A DNA stretch of 64,000 bases from Svornostia abyssi (lineage in GTDB: Bacteria > Actinomycetota > Thermoleophilia > Solirubrobacterales > Solirubrobacteraceae), in NCBI GenBank assembly GCA_024666565.1, contig CP088295.1, forward strand, positions 3,596,001 to 3,660,000, given 5' to 3'. Positions 17,043 to 25,838 of the stretch are shown piece after piece (positions within the stretch are counted from its first letter, which is position 1; every line of letters starts with the position of its first letter). A program made the position numbers and the translations under genes. The notes beneath the pieces were generated by a model. It saw only the letters and a list, made by a program, of their open reading frames with translations, had not been told where the DNA came from and did no database searches.

Positions 17043-17966
17043 GTGACGTCGTCCTGGCAGCGTGGGAAGGTCCTGACCAACAAGTGTTGGGCGGTGCTGA
17101 AGGCCAATCCCGCACTCATGAAGTGGCCGGTCCTCGGCGTCCTTACCGCGCTTCCGGGCGCCGCGATCGTGCTCGGCGGCATCGTGATGGTCGCCGACAA
17201 GGCCAACGCGGTCGGGATCGCCGCGATCGTCCTCGGCAGCTACCTCGCGGTGTTCGGTGGCATGGTGTGCAGCGCCGCGCTCGTCGCGGGTGCTGACCAG
17301 GCGCTGCGCGGCGAGCCCATCGACGGCGCGTTCGGCCGCGCGACCCAGCATCTCGGCGCCATCGCCGGCTGGGCTGTCATCCAGACCGTCGTCGGCTGGT
17401 TGCTCCAGGCGCTGACCAACGGCGGCAACGGCGGGAGCAGCGGCACTGCCGGTGCGATCCTCTCCATCCTGCGCCTCGTGCTCGGCGCGCTGCTCAGCAC
17501 GGCGTGGGCGCTCATCACGTTCTTCGTGCTGCCGCTCGTCGTCCTCGAGGGCCTCGGCCCCGTGGCCGCGATCAAGCGCTCCGGCCACATCTTCAAGGAG
17601 CGCTGGGGCACGCAGCTCCTCGGTGGCATCCGCATCGGCGGCGCGGTCTTCCTCTTCGCGATGCTGCCGTCGCTGATCATCGGCGGCATCGGCGTCTACT
17701 TGGTCATCAGCGTCGAGAACGGCGCAGGTGCGGCAGGTGGCGCCGCGCTCATCGCTCTCGGCGTCATCGGCCTGACGATCTCCGTCCTTGTCTCCAACGC
17801 GCTGCGCGCGATCTTCGGCGTCGCCCTGCTGCGGTGGGCCGAATCCGGCGAGGCGCTGGGCGACTTCACCGACGACGAGCTCCGCGGCGCGGTCCGCATC
17901 AAGGGCGGTGGCGAGCCGCCGGTCACGCAGCCCGTCGGCACCATCGAGCACCAGCGCGCCGCGTAG
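17043..17966 (+). CDS. Polytopic membrane protein, DUF6159-like
   Basis: About 307 residues from GTG 17043. This start is preferred because AGGAG at 17031-17035 sits 7 bases upstream; the earlier ATG at 17028 overlaps that ribosome site. The protein starts SSWQRGKVLTNKCWAVLKAN and has about six hydrophobic segments, e.g. WPVLGVLTALPGAAIVLGGI, an Ala/Gly-rich pair near AIVLGSYLAVFGGMV, and FFVLPLVVLEGLGPVAAIKR, which resembles the membrane-embedded motif of DUF6159 and related glycerophosphodiesterase-like membrane domains. The acidic C terminus (TDDELRGAVRIKGGGEPP) is cytoplasmic. Function unknown; possibly an envelope or stress membrane protein. Confidence 0.75.
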   Translation: MTSSWQRGKVLTNKCWAVLKANPALMKWPVLGVLTALPGAAIVLGGIVMVADKANAVGIAAIVLGSYLAVFGGMVCSAALVAGADQALRGEPIDGAFGRATQHLGAIAGWAVIQTVVGWLLQALTNGGNGGSSGTAGAILSILRLVLGALLSTAWALITFFVLPLVVLEGLGPVAAIKRSGHIFKERWGTQLLGGIRIGGAVFLFAMLPSLIIGGIGVYLVISVENGAGAAGGAALIALGVIGLTISVLVSNALRAIFGVALLRWAESGEALGDFTDDELRGAVRIKGGGEPPVTQPVGTIEHQRAA

Positions 17967-19769
17967 TCAGCGCGGGGCGCCCGCTTCCAGCACACGGTCC
18001 AGGGCGGCGTTGTACTGCTCCTGGGCCGTGCGCCGGCGCCGCTGCGCGTCGTCCACCCCGGTGTGCGCCCGGCGCGCAGCGACGAGCTCGCGCTCGGCCC
18101 GCGCCAGCGCGAGCTGCAGGCGCTCGGCCTCGACCGCCTCGGGCATGAGGTCGTCGCCCTTCGGCGCGCGGAAGCAGATGTCGCGCACGAGGACCTGCAG
18201 TCGCTCCTCCTGCGCCTCGAGCTCGCGCTCGGGATCGTCGAGGTGATCGGCCAGCCACCGTGCGGCCGCGCGTGACGCGTCGCTCGTGAGGTCGTGGTCG
18301 AGATCGAGGGCGGCGAGCGCTTTCGCGCCCGCGCTCGGCACGGCGACACACAGCGCGAGGAACCCTCGCTCCTGCTGCTCGGCGGCGCTCAGCTGCACCG
18401 CGGCGCGCTGCGCCACGTCGGGCTCGGCGGCCTGTGGCTCGGGACGCGATGTGGGGGCCGGAGCCGTGCCGCCGCGCCCGAGCAGCTGCGCGGCCAGCGT
18501 CTCGGCGATGTCGAGGCGGTCCGCCACGTCGGAGACGAGCTCCTCGCGCAGCACGCTGGCCGGGATCTCGGCGAAGACGGGCCGCAGCTCGCCGAGCACC
18601 GCGTCCTTGCCCTCGGCGGTGGCCAGGTCGCCCGTGGCCAGCGCACGCTGCACGCGGAACTTCACGAACGGGACCGACGCCTCCACGAGCCGCCGGATCT
18701 CCGCCGCGCCCGCCTCTGCGGCGAGATCGGCGGGGTCGCGGCCCGGCGGCAGCTCGACGACGCGCAACTCCAGCTTCTTGCCGCGCGCGACCTTCGCAGC
18801 GCGGATCATCGCCTCCTGGCCGGCGGCGTCGGCGTCGAGTGCGAGCAGCGCACGCGGCGCCAGGCGCGTGAGCTCACCGACCTGCTCGGGCGTCATCGCC
18901 GTGCCCATGGTCGCGACGGTGTTCCGCAGCCCGGCCTGGTGCAGTGCGATGACGTCCGTGTAGCCCTCGGCCACGATGACCTCCCCCGCGCGCGCGGCGT
19001 GCGCTCGCGCCAGGTCCGCCGCAAAGAGCTGGCGGCCCTTGTGGAAGATGTCGTTCTCCGACGTGTTCAGGTACTTCGGCTGCTGGTTGTCACGCAGCGC
19101 ACGGGCGCCGAAGCCGAGCACCCGGCCGCGGATGTCGGCCAGCGGGAACATGATCCGCCCGCGGAACCGGTCATAGATCCGGCCTTCGCCCTTGGCCTTC
19201 TGCGCGAGGCCGGCGTCGTACAGGTCGCGGTTGGAGAACCCGCCCTTGCGCGACGCCATGAGCACCTTGTCCCACGCGCTGGGGCTGTAGCCGACCCGGA
19301 ACTCCCGCAGGATGGCCTCGTCGAGCCCGCGGTCGACGAGGTACTGCCGGGCGGGCGCCGCCTCCGTGGACTCCCAGAGGAACCGCACGTAGAACGCGGC
19401 GGTGCGCTCGAGGAGTTCGAGCAGCCGCTCGCGGTGCTTGCGACGCTCGGCCTCCTTCGGGTCCTCGGACTCGCGCTCCAGCGTCACGCCGTAGCGGTCG
19501 GCCAGCCACTCCATCGCCTCGACGAACCCCAGACCCTCCATCTCCTGCGCCCAGGTGAAGCAGTCGCCCGAGGCCTGGCAGCCGAAGCAGTGGTAGACCT
19601 TCTTGACCGGGTCGATGCCGAAGCTCGGCGTGCGCTCGTCGTGGAACGGGCAGAGGCCCTCGTAGCGGTTGGCTCCGGCGCGGCGCAGATCGACCTTGGT
19701 GCCGACGAGGTCGATCATGTCGACCGCGTCGCGCACCTGTTCCTTTGCGTCGTCGGCGTAGCGCGCCAT
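17967..19769 (-). CDS. dnaG: DNA primase DnaG
   Basis: 600 residues, the normal length. The N-terminal CHC2 zinc ribbon is complete: CPFHDERTPSF and YHCFGCQASGDCF. The RNA polymerase core includes the TOPRIM domain with AEGYTDVIALHQAG (metal-binding Glu) and LLALDADAAGQEAM (Asp-x-Asp). The C-terminal 150 residues are helical and form the DnaB-helicase interaction domain. It makes RNA primers for lagging-strand replication at the fork. The start ATG (19767-19769) overlaps the dgt stop by one base (TGATG), so dnaG is translationally coupled to dgt, an arrangement common in actinobacteria. Confidence 0.97.
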   Translation of the reverse strand: MARYADDAKEQVRDAVDMIDLVGTKVDLRRAGANRYEGLCPFHDERTPSFGIDPVKKVYHCFGCQASGDCFTWAQEMEGLGFVEAMEWLADRYGVTLERESEDPKEAERRKHRERLLELLERTAAFYVRFLWESTEAAPARQYLVDRGLDEAILREFRVGYSPSAWDKVLMASRKGGFSNRDLYDAGLAQKAKGEGRIYDRFRGRIMFPLADIRGRVLGFGARALRDNQQPKYLNTSENDIFHKGRQLFAADLARAHAARAGEVIVAEGYTDVIALHQAGLRNTVATMGTAMTPEQVGELTRLAPRALLALDADAAGQEAMIRAAKVARGKKLELRVVELPPGRDPADLAAEAGAAEIRRLVEASVPFVKFRVQRALATGDLATAEGKDAVLGELRPVFAEIPASVLREELVSDVADRLDIAETLAAQLLGRGGTAPAPTSRPEPQAAEPDVAQRAAVQLSAAEQQERGFLALCVAVPSAGAKALAALDLDHDLTSDASRAAARWLADHLDDPERELEAQEERLQVLVRDICFRAPKGDDLMPEAVEAERLQLALARAERELVAARRAHTGVDDAQRRRRTAQEQYNAALDRVLEAGAPR

Positions 19770-20797
19770 CAGGCCTCGAACCCGCGGGGGACGAACAACG
19801 TCTCGAACGCGTTGACGGCGAACCGGTCGGTCATCCCGGCGAGATAGTCGACGACACGCTGGGCGGGGTCCGCCCCCGGGATGCCACCACCGTCCGGCAC
19901 GCGCTCGGGATCTTCGAGGTAGTAGCGCCAGAGCTTGCACAACACGGTCTCGATCTTGACGTGCTCGCGCCGCGCGGCCTCGGCGAGGTAGACCTCGGAG
20001 AACATGAAATCGCGCAGCGCGTCCATCTCCACCGCAGCCTGCGCGCCCTGGACGATGTCGCCCGCTTCTTCGCTGTGCTCGACGAGGTCGTGGACGAGGG
20101 TGTCGATCCGCTGCGAGCCCGTCGTGCCGAGCAGCGCGATCGGTCCGGCGGGCAGTGCGCGCTCGTCGAGCACCCCCGCCCGGATCGCGTCGTCGATGTC
20201 GTGGTTGAGGTACGCGATCCGGTCCACGAGCCGCACGATCCGCCCCTCGAGCGTCTGCGGCTGGGGCGACCGGCCGCTGTGACTGAGGATCCCGTCGCGG
20301 ACCGAGGCGTTGAGGTTCAGCGGCTCGAGCACCGTGACGACGCGCAGGGAGTGCTCGAAGTGGCGGAAGCGGCGGCCGTCGTGCTCGCGCAGGCAGTCGT
20401 CGAGCACGGCCTCGCCGATGTGCCCGAACGGCGGGTGGCCGAGGTCGTGGCCGAGGCCGATCGCCTCGACGAGGTCCTCGTTGAGGTCCAGCGCCCGTGC
20501 GACCGTCCGCGCGATCCCCGTGACCTCGAGCGTGTGGGTCAGCCGGGTGCGGAAGTGATCGCCGGCCGGTGCGACGAACACCTGGGTCTTGTGCTTGAGG
20601 CGCCGGAAGGCCTTGCTGTGGACGATCCGGTCGCGGTCGCGCTGGATCGGGGTGCGCAGGCCGCAGTCCGGTTCGTCGCGCACGCGGTCCGCCGGATACG
20701 AGGGCTGCGCGAGCGCGGACAGGCGCGCCGCCTCCCGCGCGCGCTGGCGCTCGTGGAAGGCGGCGGCGACCGCGCCGGTGGACAGCTCCGTGGCCAT
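19769..20797 (-). CDS. dgt: Deoxyguanosinetriphosphate triphosphohydrolase-like HD protein
   Basis: 342 residues. HD-superfamily dNTPase: RTRLTHTLEVTGIARTVARA supplies the first His, GLGHDLGHPPFGHIGE the HD pair and following His residues, and YLNHDIDDAIRAG the last Asp. It hydrolyses dGTP or other dNTPs to nucleoside and triphosphate and so tunes dNTP pools. The N-terminal CGLRTPIQRDRDRIVHSKAF segment matches the dgt family. It is coupled to dnaG, which fits a replication-linked role. ATG 20797 is the first good start; an imperfect 18-bp inverted repeat lies just upstream. Confidence 0.95.
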   Translation of the reverse strand: MATELSTGAVAAAFHERQRAREAARLSALAQPSYPADRVRDEPDCGLRTPIQRDRDRIVHSKAFRRLKHKTQVFVAPAGDHFRTRLTHTLEVTGIARTVARALDLNEDLVEAIGLGHDLGHPPFGHIGEAVLDDCLREHDGRRFRHFEHSLRVVTVLEPLNLNASVRDGILSHSGRSPQPQTLEGRIVRLVDRIAYLNHDIDDAIRAGVLDERALPAGPIALLGTTGSQRIDTLVHDLVEHSEEAGDIVQGAQAAVEMDALRDFMFSEVYLAEAARREHVKIETVLCKLWRYYLEDPERVPDGGGIPGADPAQRVVDYLAGMTDRFAVNAFETLFVPRGFEA

Positions 20798-20842
20798 GCC
20801 CTCGATTCTCGCAGGGCGGGCCTCCGGAACAGATGTTCGCGG

Positions 20843-20891
20843 GGGGTGTGACCCGAAACGGACGCCCCGCGGACGTTTGGGGCCACACCCC
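20843..20891. terminator. Long imperfect inverted repeat between the RTX-like gene and dgt
   Basis: GGGGTGTGACCCGAAACG (20843-20860) pairs with CGTTTGGGGCCACACCCC (20874-20891) over 18 positions, with one mismatch and one wobble. It sits 7 bases after the stop of the minus-strand gene ending at 20899 and 46 bases before dgt. Most likely a terminator for the upstream gene; there is no U tract, so a mobile-repeat remnant or an attenuator is possible. Confidence 0.45.
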
Positions 20892-20898
20892 AGGGCGC

Positions 20899-22038
20899 TC
20901 AGCGCGCGCGGCGGGCCACCTGCACCTTCAGCGGCACGGCCTTCAGCTGCGCATCGCTCGCGCCGACGCCGAGGGCGACCGACACGCGCTTGCCGCGCTT
21001 GGCCGCACCCTTGCGGGCACCCGAGAGCTTCAGGGTCACGACCTTGCTCGCGCCGGCCTTCACCGACACCGTGCGCTTGGCGACACCGCGGCCCGACAGC
21101 GTCACCTTGCAGGTCCCGACCGCCGTCTTCGGGCAGCTCACCCGGACGACCAGGCGACCGCTGCGGGTGAGCTTCAGCGCCTTGACGCCGACCTTCAGCT
21201 GGCGCGCCGCCCTGCTGACCGCCGTGCCGGCGGGAGCCGGAACGGGCGCGGGCGCGGCGGCTGCGCCACCGTCGGCCGGCGGCGCCGGCGGCACCGGCTG
21301 GGCATCGGCGGGCGGGTCCTGCGGGGCGGGCGGCGGGGCGAGCTGGAGACCCGTCACGACCTCGCACGACGACCGGACATCGTCCTGGTCGAGCTCGGCA
21401 CTGTCGATCGCGGTGCCGCAGCTCACGTCGTCGACCTCGCCGTCCTTCGCGAAGACCTTGTCCGCGCCCGCGCCACCGTTCAGGTCGTCCACGCCGGCGC
21501 CGCCGGTGATCGTGTCGCTCCCGCCGTCACCGTAGATCTGGTCCTCCCCGCCGCCGCCGATGAGCGTGTCGTCGTCATCCCCGCCGAAGAAGAGGTGCCC
21601 GGTGGCGCCGCTCTCCAGCGTGTCCTCGCCCTCCTCGCCGGAGACCGAGACGCCGATGCCGCTCTCCACGTCGACGAGCACCTGATCGTCGCCCTCGTCC
21701 ATGTAGGCCTGGACCGAGCCGATCATGCCGGAGATGAACCCGGGCTGGGAGTAGCACGTCACCTTGTGGTCGTTGAACTGCGCACACCACGCATCGGTGG
21801 GCGTGATGACCTCGGTGGGGTCCTCGAAGATGATCGAGCTGCCGGAGCGCGTGATCTTCAGGTCGTTCGCGCCGCTGCCGGCGTCGTACTGGACCTTGTC
21901 GTTGCCCGGCTCGTTCAGATCCGGGCCGAGCATGCGGCCCACGGTCGCGGCGTTCGCCTCCGCCATGCCGAAGCTCAGTGCGGTGATGGCGGTCGCGGCG
22001 CTGATGGCAACGCGGCGGGTGGTGGTGTTGCGGAACAT
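20899..22038 (-). CDS. Secreted protein with RTX-type calcium-binding repeats
   Basis: 379 residues with a signal peptide (MFRNTTTRRVAISAATAITA, cleavage near ANAA). Residues about 125-180 carry degenerate RTX nonapeptides of the GGxGxDxhx type: GGDDDDTLIGGGGEDQIYGD and GGSDTITGGAGVDDLNGGAG, which bind Ca2+ and fold into a parallel beta-roll outside the cell. A paired-Cys segment (DDVSCG..RSSCEVV) follows. A Pro/Ala linker leads to a 110-residue C-terminal beta domain (VSCPKTAVGTCKVTLSG) of a type frequent in Thermoleophilia exported proteins. A good AAAGGAG site lies 9 bases before the ATG. No catalytic domain is visible; a surface-structural or adhesive role is likely. Confidence 0.82.
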   Translation of the reverse strand: MFRNTTTRRVAISAATAITALSFGMAEANAATVGRMLGPDLNEPGNDKVQYDAGSGANDLKITRSGSSIIFEDPTEVITPTDAWCAQFNDHKVTCYSQPGFISGMIGSVQAYMDEGDDQVLVDVESGIGVSVSGEEGEDTLESGATGHLFFGGDDDDTLIGGGGEDQIYGDGGSDTITGGAGVDDLNGGAGADKVFAKDGEVDDVSCGTAIDSAELDQDDVRSSCEVVTGLQLAPPPAPQDPPADAQPVPPAPPADGGAAAAPAPVPAPAGTAVSRAARQLKVGVKALKLTRSGRLVVRVSCPKTAVGTCKVTLSGRGVAKRTVSVKAGASKVVTLKLSGARKGAAKRGKRVSVALGVGASDAQLKAVPLKVQVARRAR

Positions 22039-22091
22039 GACAGGCGACTCCTTTGGTCGGTCGGTTGGCCTGGTCAGAGGCGCAACCGGCG

Positions 22092-22106
22092 ACTGGTGTC
22101 ACCAGT
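22092..22106. promoter_or_regulatory. Perfect 15-bp palindrome ACTGGTG-T-CACCAGT
   Basis: Located between the ppdK stop (22112) and the RTX-like gene start (22038), 54 bases upstream of that start. A 7-bp perfect inverted repeat around one base suits a dimeric regulator site; it could also be the ppdK terminator, though no U tract follows. Confidence 0.4.
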
Positions 22107-22111
22107 TACCG

Positions 22112-24778
22112 CTATGTCGCGGACTTGACAGAGGCCTGCGCCGCCGCGACGCGGGCGACAGGCACGCGGTACGGGGAGCAGGACACGTAGTCGATGCCGC
22201 TGTGATGGAAGAAGTCGATGGAGTCCGGGTCGCCGCCGTGCTCGCCGCAGACCCCGATCTTCAGGTCGCCGCGGGTCTTACGGCCGAGCCACGCGCCCAT
22301 GCGGACGAGCTGGCCAACCCCGGGCGCGTCGAGCGTCTCGAACGGCGAGCGATCGAGCACCTTGCGGTCGATGTACTTCGCGAGGATCTTGCCCTCGATG
22401 TCGTCGCGGGAGAAGCCGATCGCCGTCTGCGTGAGGTCGTTCGTGCCGAAGGAGAAGAAGTCGGCGTGCATGGCGATCCGGTCGGCCTGCAGGCACGCGC
22501 GCGGCAGCTCGATCATGGTGCCGACGCTGAAGTCGCGGCCGCGCTGGAGCCCTTCCTCGTGGCCGACGCGCTCGACGAGCTGCTCCATGACCTCCAGCTC
22601 CCCCTCGTAGGCGACGAGCGGGATCATGATCTCCAGGTGCGGCGGCGCGCCCGAGCGCTCGCGCACCGCGACGGCGGCGCGGCAGATCGCCCGGACCTGC
22701 ATCTCGTAGATCTCGGGGTACAGCAGGCCGAGGCGGCAGCCGCGGGTGCCGAGCATGGGGTTCGTCTCGGCCAGCGCGTGGACCCGGTCGAGCGTGCGCT
22801 CCAGTTCGCTCACGGCCGCCGCGTCGCCGCGCGTCCGGGCGTCGTCGAGCGCGCCGCGGACCTGCTCGCGGTCGGGGGAGGAACTCGTGCAGCGGCGGGT
22901 CGAGCAGCCGGATGGTGATCGTCAGGCCCGCCATCGCCTCGAAGATCCCCTCGAAGTCGGCCTGCTGCAGCGGCTGGAGCTCGGCGAGCGCGGCGACCCG
23001 CTCCTCCAGCGTGTCGGCCAGGATCATCGCCCGCATCCGCGGCACGCGATCGGAGGCCATGAACATGTGCTCGGTCCGGCAGAGCCCGATCCCCTCGGCC
23101 CCGAACGCACGCGCCTTCGCCGCGTCCTCCGGCGTGTCGGCGTTCGTGCGGATGCCGAGGGTGCGCAGCTCGTCGGCCCAGCGCAGCACCTGCTCGAAGT
23201 CCTCGCTCATCTGCGGCTCGACGAGCTGGACATCCTCGGTGGTGACCGCGCCGGACGTGCCGTCGATCACCACGAGGTCGCCCTCACGCAGCACGACCTC
23301 GCCGTCGATGCGCACCTCGCGCGTGCGCAGATCGATCTCGAGGTCCGACGCGCCGCAGACGCACGGCCGGCCCATGCCCCGGGCGACGAGCGCCGCGTGC
23401 GAGGCCTTGCCGCCCTCGCTCGTCAGGATGCCGCGGGCCGCGTGAAAGCCGGCGACGTCGTCGGCCTCGGTGAACGGACGGACCAGCACGACGTCCCGCC
23501 CTTCCTCGTCCGCCGCGACCGCATCGGCGGCGGTGAAGACCACGGCGCCCTTCGCCGCGCCCGGTGAGGCGTTCACGCCTTTCGTGAGCACCGTGTAGTC
23601 GGCGGTCGGGTCGAAGGTCGGGTGCAGCAGCGCGTCGAGCTTCTCGGCGTCGATCGTGGCGATCGCCTCGCCGGGTGTGAGGAGCCCCTCGCCCACCGCA
23701 GCGACCGCGAACCGCACGGCGGCCTGCGCCGGACGCTTGGCCGCACGCGTCTGCAGCATGTACAGGCGCCCGTCCTCGATGGTGAACTCGACGTCCTGCA
23801 TGTCGCGGTAGTGGCCCTCGAGCGTGCGCAGGATCTCCATCAGCTGCGCGTGGACGTCCGGCATCACCTGCGCGAGATCGTCGATGTCCTGGGTGTTGCG
23901 CACCCCGGAGACGACGTCCTCGCCCTGGGCGTTGACGAGGAAGTCGCCGGACGGGTCCGGCCCGCCGGTGATCTCGTCGCGGGTGAACGCGACCCCGGAG
24001 CCGGACGTGTCGCCCTTGTTGCCGAACACCATCTGCTGGACGTTGACCGCCGTGCCCCAGTCGTCGGGGATGCGGTTGATCCGCCGGTAGTGCACGGCGC
24101 GGTCGCCCATCCAGGAGTCGAAGACGGCGTTGATGGCCTGGTCGAGCTGCTCGCGCGGGTCCTGCGGGAACGCGTCGCCCGTGTGGCGTGTGTAGAGCGA
24201 GCGGAAGCGCGCGGTCAGCTCGGTGAGCGCGCCCGTGTCGAGCTCGGTGTCCAGCCGGACCCCCGCTCGGCCTTCACGGCCGCGATCTCCTCTTCGAGCC
24301 GCTCGCCGGGCACGCCGCGCACGACGTTGGAGAACATCTGCACGAAACGCCGGTAGCTGTCCCACGCGAAGCGGTCGTTGCCGGTGGCGCGCGCGAGTCC
24401 CTGCACGGACTCGTCGTTCAGGCCCAGGTTCAGGACCGTGTCCATCATGCCCGGCATGGAATCCCGCGCGCCCGACCTGACGGAGACGAGCAGCGGGTCG
24501 GCGGGGTCCCCCAGCCGCTTGCCGGCCCGTTCCTCCAGCGCGGCGAGCGCAGCGTCGACCTGCTCGGCAAGACCGGCAGGCGGCGTACGGTCGGCGCGCA
24601 TGTAGGCGACGCATGCCTCCGTGGTGATGGTGAAGCCGGCTGGGACGAGATCAGCGCCGAGCAGGCGCGTCATCTCCGCGACGTTGGCGCCCTTGCCGCC
24701 GAGCAGCGCCCGCATGTCGCGTGAGCCCTCGGCGAAGTCATAGACGAGTTTGGTGGAGCTGGTCGTCGTGCTGGCCAC
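22112..24778 (-). pseudogene. ppdK: Pyruvate, phosphate dikinase, broken by two compensating frameshifts as sequenced
   Basis: Three overlapping frames together spell a full PPDK. Frame 1 (from ATG 24778) has the ATP-grasp start LLGGKGANVAEM and ends usefully at AAVKAERG. Frame 2 resumes with VRLDTELDTGALTELTARF, includes the phosphohistidine loop SEGGKASHAALVARGMGRP and runs to LLDPPLHEFLP. Frame 3 resumes with SELERTLDRVHALAETNPML and ends with ICRAA and the C-terminal PEP-site segment CGEHGGD. The breaks sit in C5 at 24260-24264 (one base short) and G5 at 22874-22878 (one base extra), so the repaired length is 888 residues, normal for the family. The enzyme interconverts pyruvate and PEP with ATP and phosphate. 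The position of the regulatory Thr is Ala. It lies 12 bases after recO. Confidence 0.92.
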
Positions 24779-24790
24779 TGCGGCCGGATG

Positions 24791-25541
24791 TTACCCGCGG
24801 GGTGACGCGGGAACGCGCTGCCGCGGCGCGGCGTCGCGCAGACGCAGGCCGCCGTGGTGTTCGAGTGTCTCGGCGATGGCCCGCTCCGCCTGGCGCAGCG
24901 CCCGCTCGGTGGCGCCGGGGGTCTCGGCGAGCGGCACGGCGAGCGCCCCCGTCATGAACCGATGGGTCTCCTCGGCAAGCGGGAACGCGCCCGCCTCGCA
25001 GGCGCTGCACACCACCCCGCCCGCCGCACCGGAGAAGGCGCTGAGGTGGTCGGGCTCCCCCGCAGCTCGCGCACGCCCCAAGCTGCGGCGCGAGTCCCGC
25101 GGCCACGAGCAGCTTCAGCCGGAACGCGAGCTGGTTGGCGTGCGTCGCGTGGGCCGGATCGGCGTCCAGGAGGGCCAGCTCGTTGCACAGCAGATGAAAG
25201 ACCGCCGGATGCGGGTCGCCCTCCGCGAAGATCCGCGCGACGGCGTCGCACGCGCGCGCCGCCATGTCGAGTGACGCATGCTGCTCGCGCAGCCGGCGGT
25301 ACGCGTCCACCGTGTCCGCCCCGGTGATCGTGTAGAGGTCGCCGCGGCCACGGTGCAGCAGCAGCGCGCTGCGGGTGATCGGCTCCAGCCGCCCGCCGAA
25401 CCGCGACTTCGCGCGCCGGACCCCCTTCGCGATCGCGCCGATCCGGCCGAGTTCCGGGGAGTACAGGTGCAGGATCCGGTCCGCCTCGCCGTAGCGCAAC
25501 GAGCGCAGGATCACCGCCTCGGTCTTGACCGAAGCGCCCAT
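24791..25541 (-). pseudogene. recO: DNA repair protein RecO, frameshifted as sequenced
   Basis: The N-terminal OB fold is in one frame: SVKTEAVILRSLRYGEADRI, IGAIAKGVRRAKSRFGGRLE. The helical part follows (LCNELALLDAD), up to the first zinc pair CASCGG. The second half, with PDHLSAFSGAAGGVVCSACE, is in the next frame and ends at 24791. Dropping one base from C5 at 25057-25061 joins them into 249 residues with the full CxxC...CxxC zinc site, the expected RecO size. RecO loads RecA on gapped single-stranded DNA with RecR and RecF. Such a conserved repair gene is unlikely to be dead. It is divergent from the glutaredoxin gene and upstream of ppdK. Confidence 0.9.
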
Positions 25542-25552
25542 CAGCGGCCCGC

Positions 25553-25558
25553 TATACT
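25553..25558 (+). promoter_or_regulatory. -10 element TATACT for a probably leaderless glutaredoxin mRNA
   Basis: TATACT ends 8 bases before the GTG start at 25566, so transcription should begin at or next to that codon. TTGACC at 25525-25530 is 22 bases upstream, too far for a standard -35. No Shine-Dalgarno is present, as expected for a leaderless message. Confidence 0.5.
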
Positions 25559-25565
25559 TTGTGAA

Positions 25566-25838
25566 GTGCCTGACGTCACCACTGACATCGTCGTCTACAC
25601 GACGGACCGCTGCTCGTTCTGCACCCGCGTGAAGGCCCTGTTGGACGCCCGAAAGGTGCCGTACAGCGAGATCAACCTCGAGCGTGACGCCGATGGTCGC
25701 GCCGAGCTGGTCCAGCGCACGGGCATGATGAGCTTTCCCCAGGTCATCGTCCGCGGCGAGCTGCTCGGCGGCTTTCAGGAGACGCTCGCCGCCGACCGCA
25801 GCGGCCGGCTGCGTCAGCTCCTCGCCGACGCGGCCTGA
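25566..25838 (+). CDS. Glutaredoxin / mycoredoxin-like thiol oxidoreductase
   Basis: 90 residues, a single thioredoxin-fold domain of glutaredoxin size. The redox motif is CSFC in VVYTTDRCSFCTRVKALLDA, followed by the cis-Pro segment MMSFPQVIVRGELLGGF that contacts the thiol cofactor. It reduces disulfides or mixed disulfides in the cytoplasm; in actinobacteria the partner may be mycothiol or thioredoxin reductase. The GTG start is chosen because upstream sequence in frame is a shadow of recO and a -10 box ends 8 bases before it. The 3' end overlaps mutM convergently by 25 bases. Confidence 0.9.
   Translation: MPDVTTDIVVYTTDRCSFCTRVKALLDARKVPYSEINLERDADGRAELVQRTGMMSFPQVIVRGELLGGFQETLAADRSGRLRQLLADAA

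Noticed and set aside
17967-20888. A 973-residue open frame suggesting a fusion with dnaG
   Set aside because: The N-terminal 370 residues are a shadow of dgt. DnaG starts at ATG 19769, coupled to the dgt stop, and has normal length.
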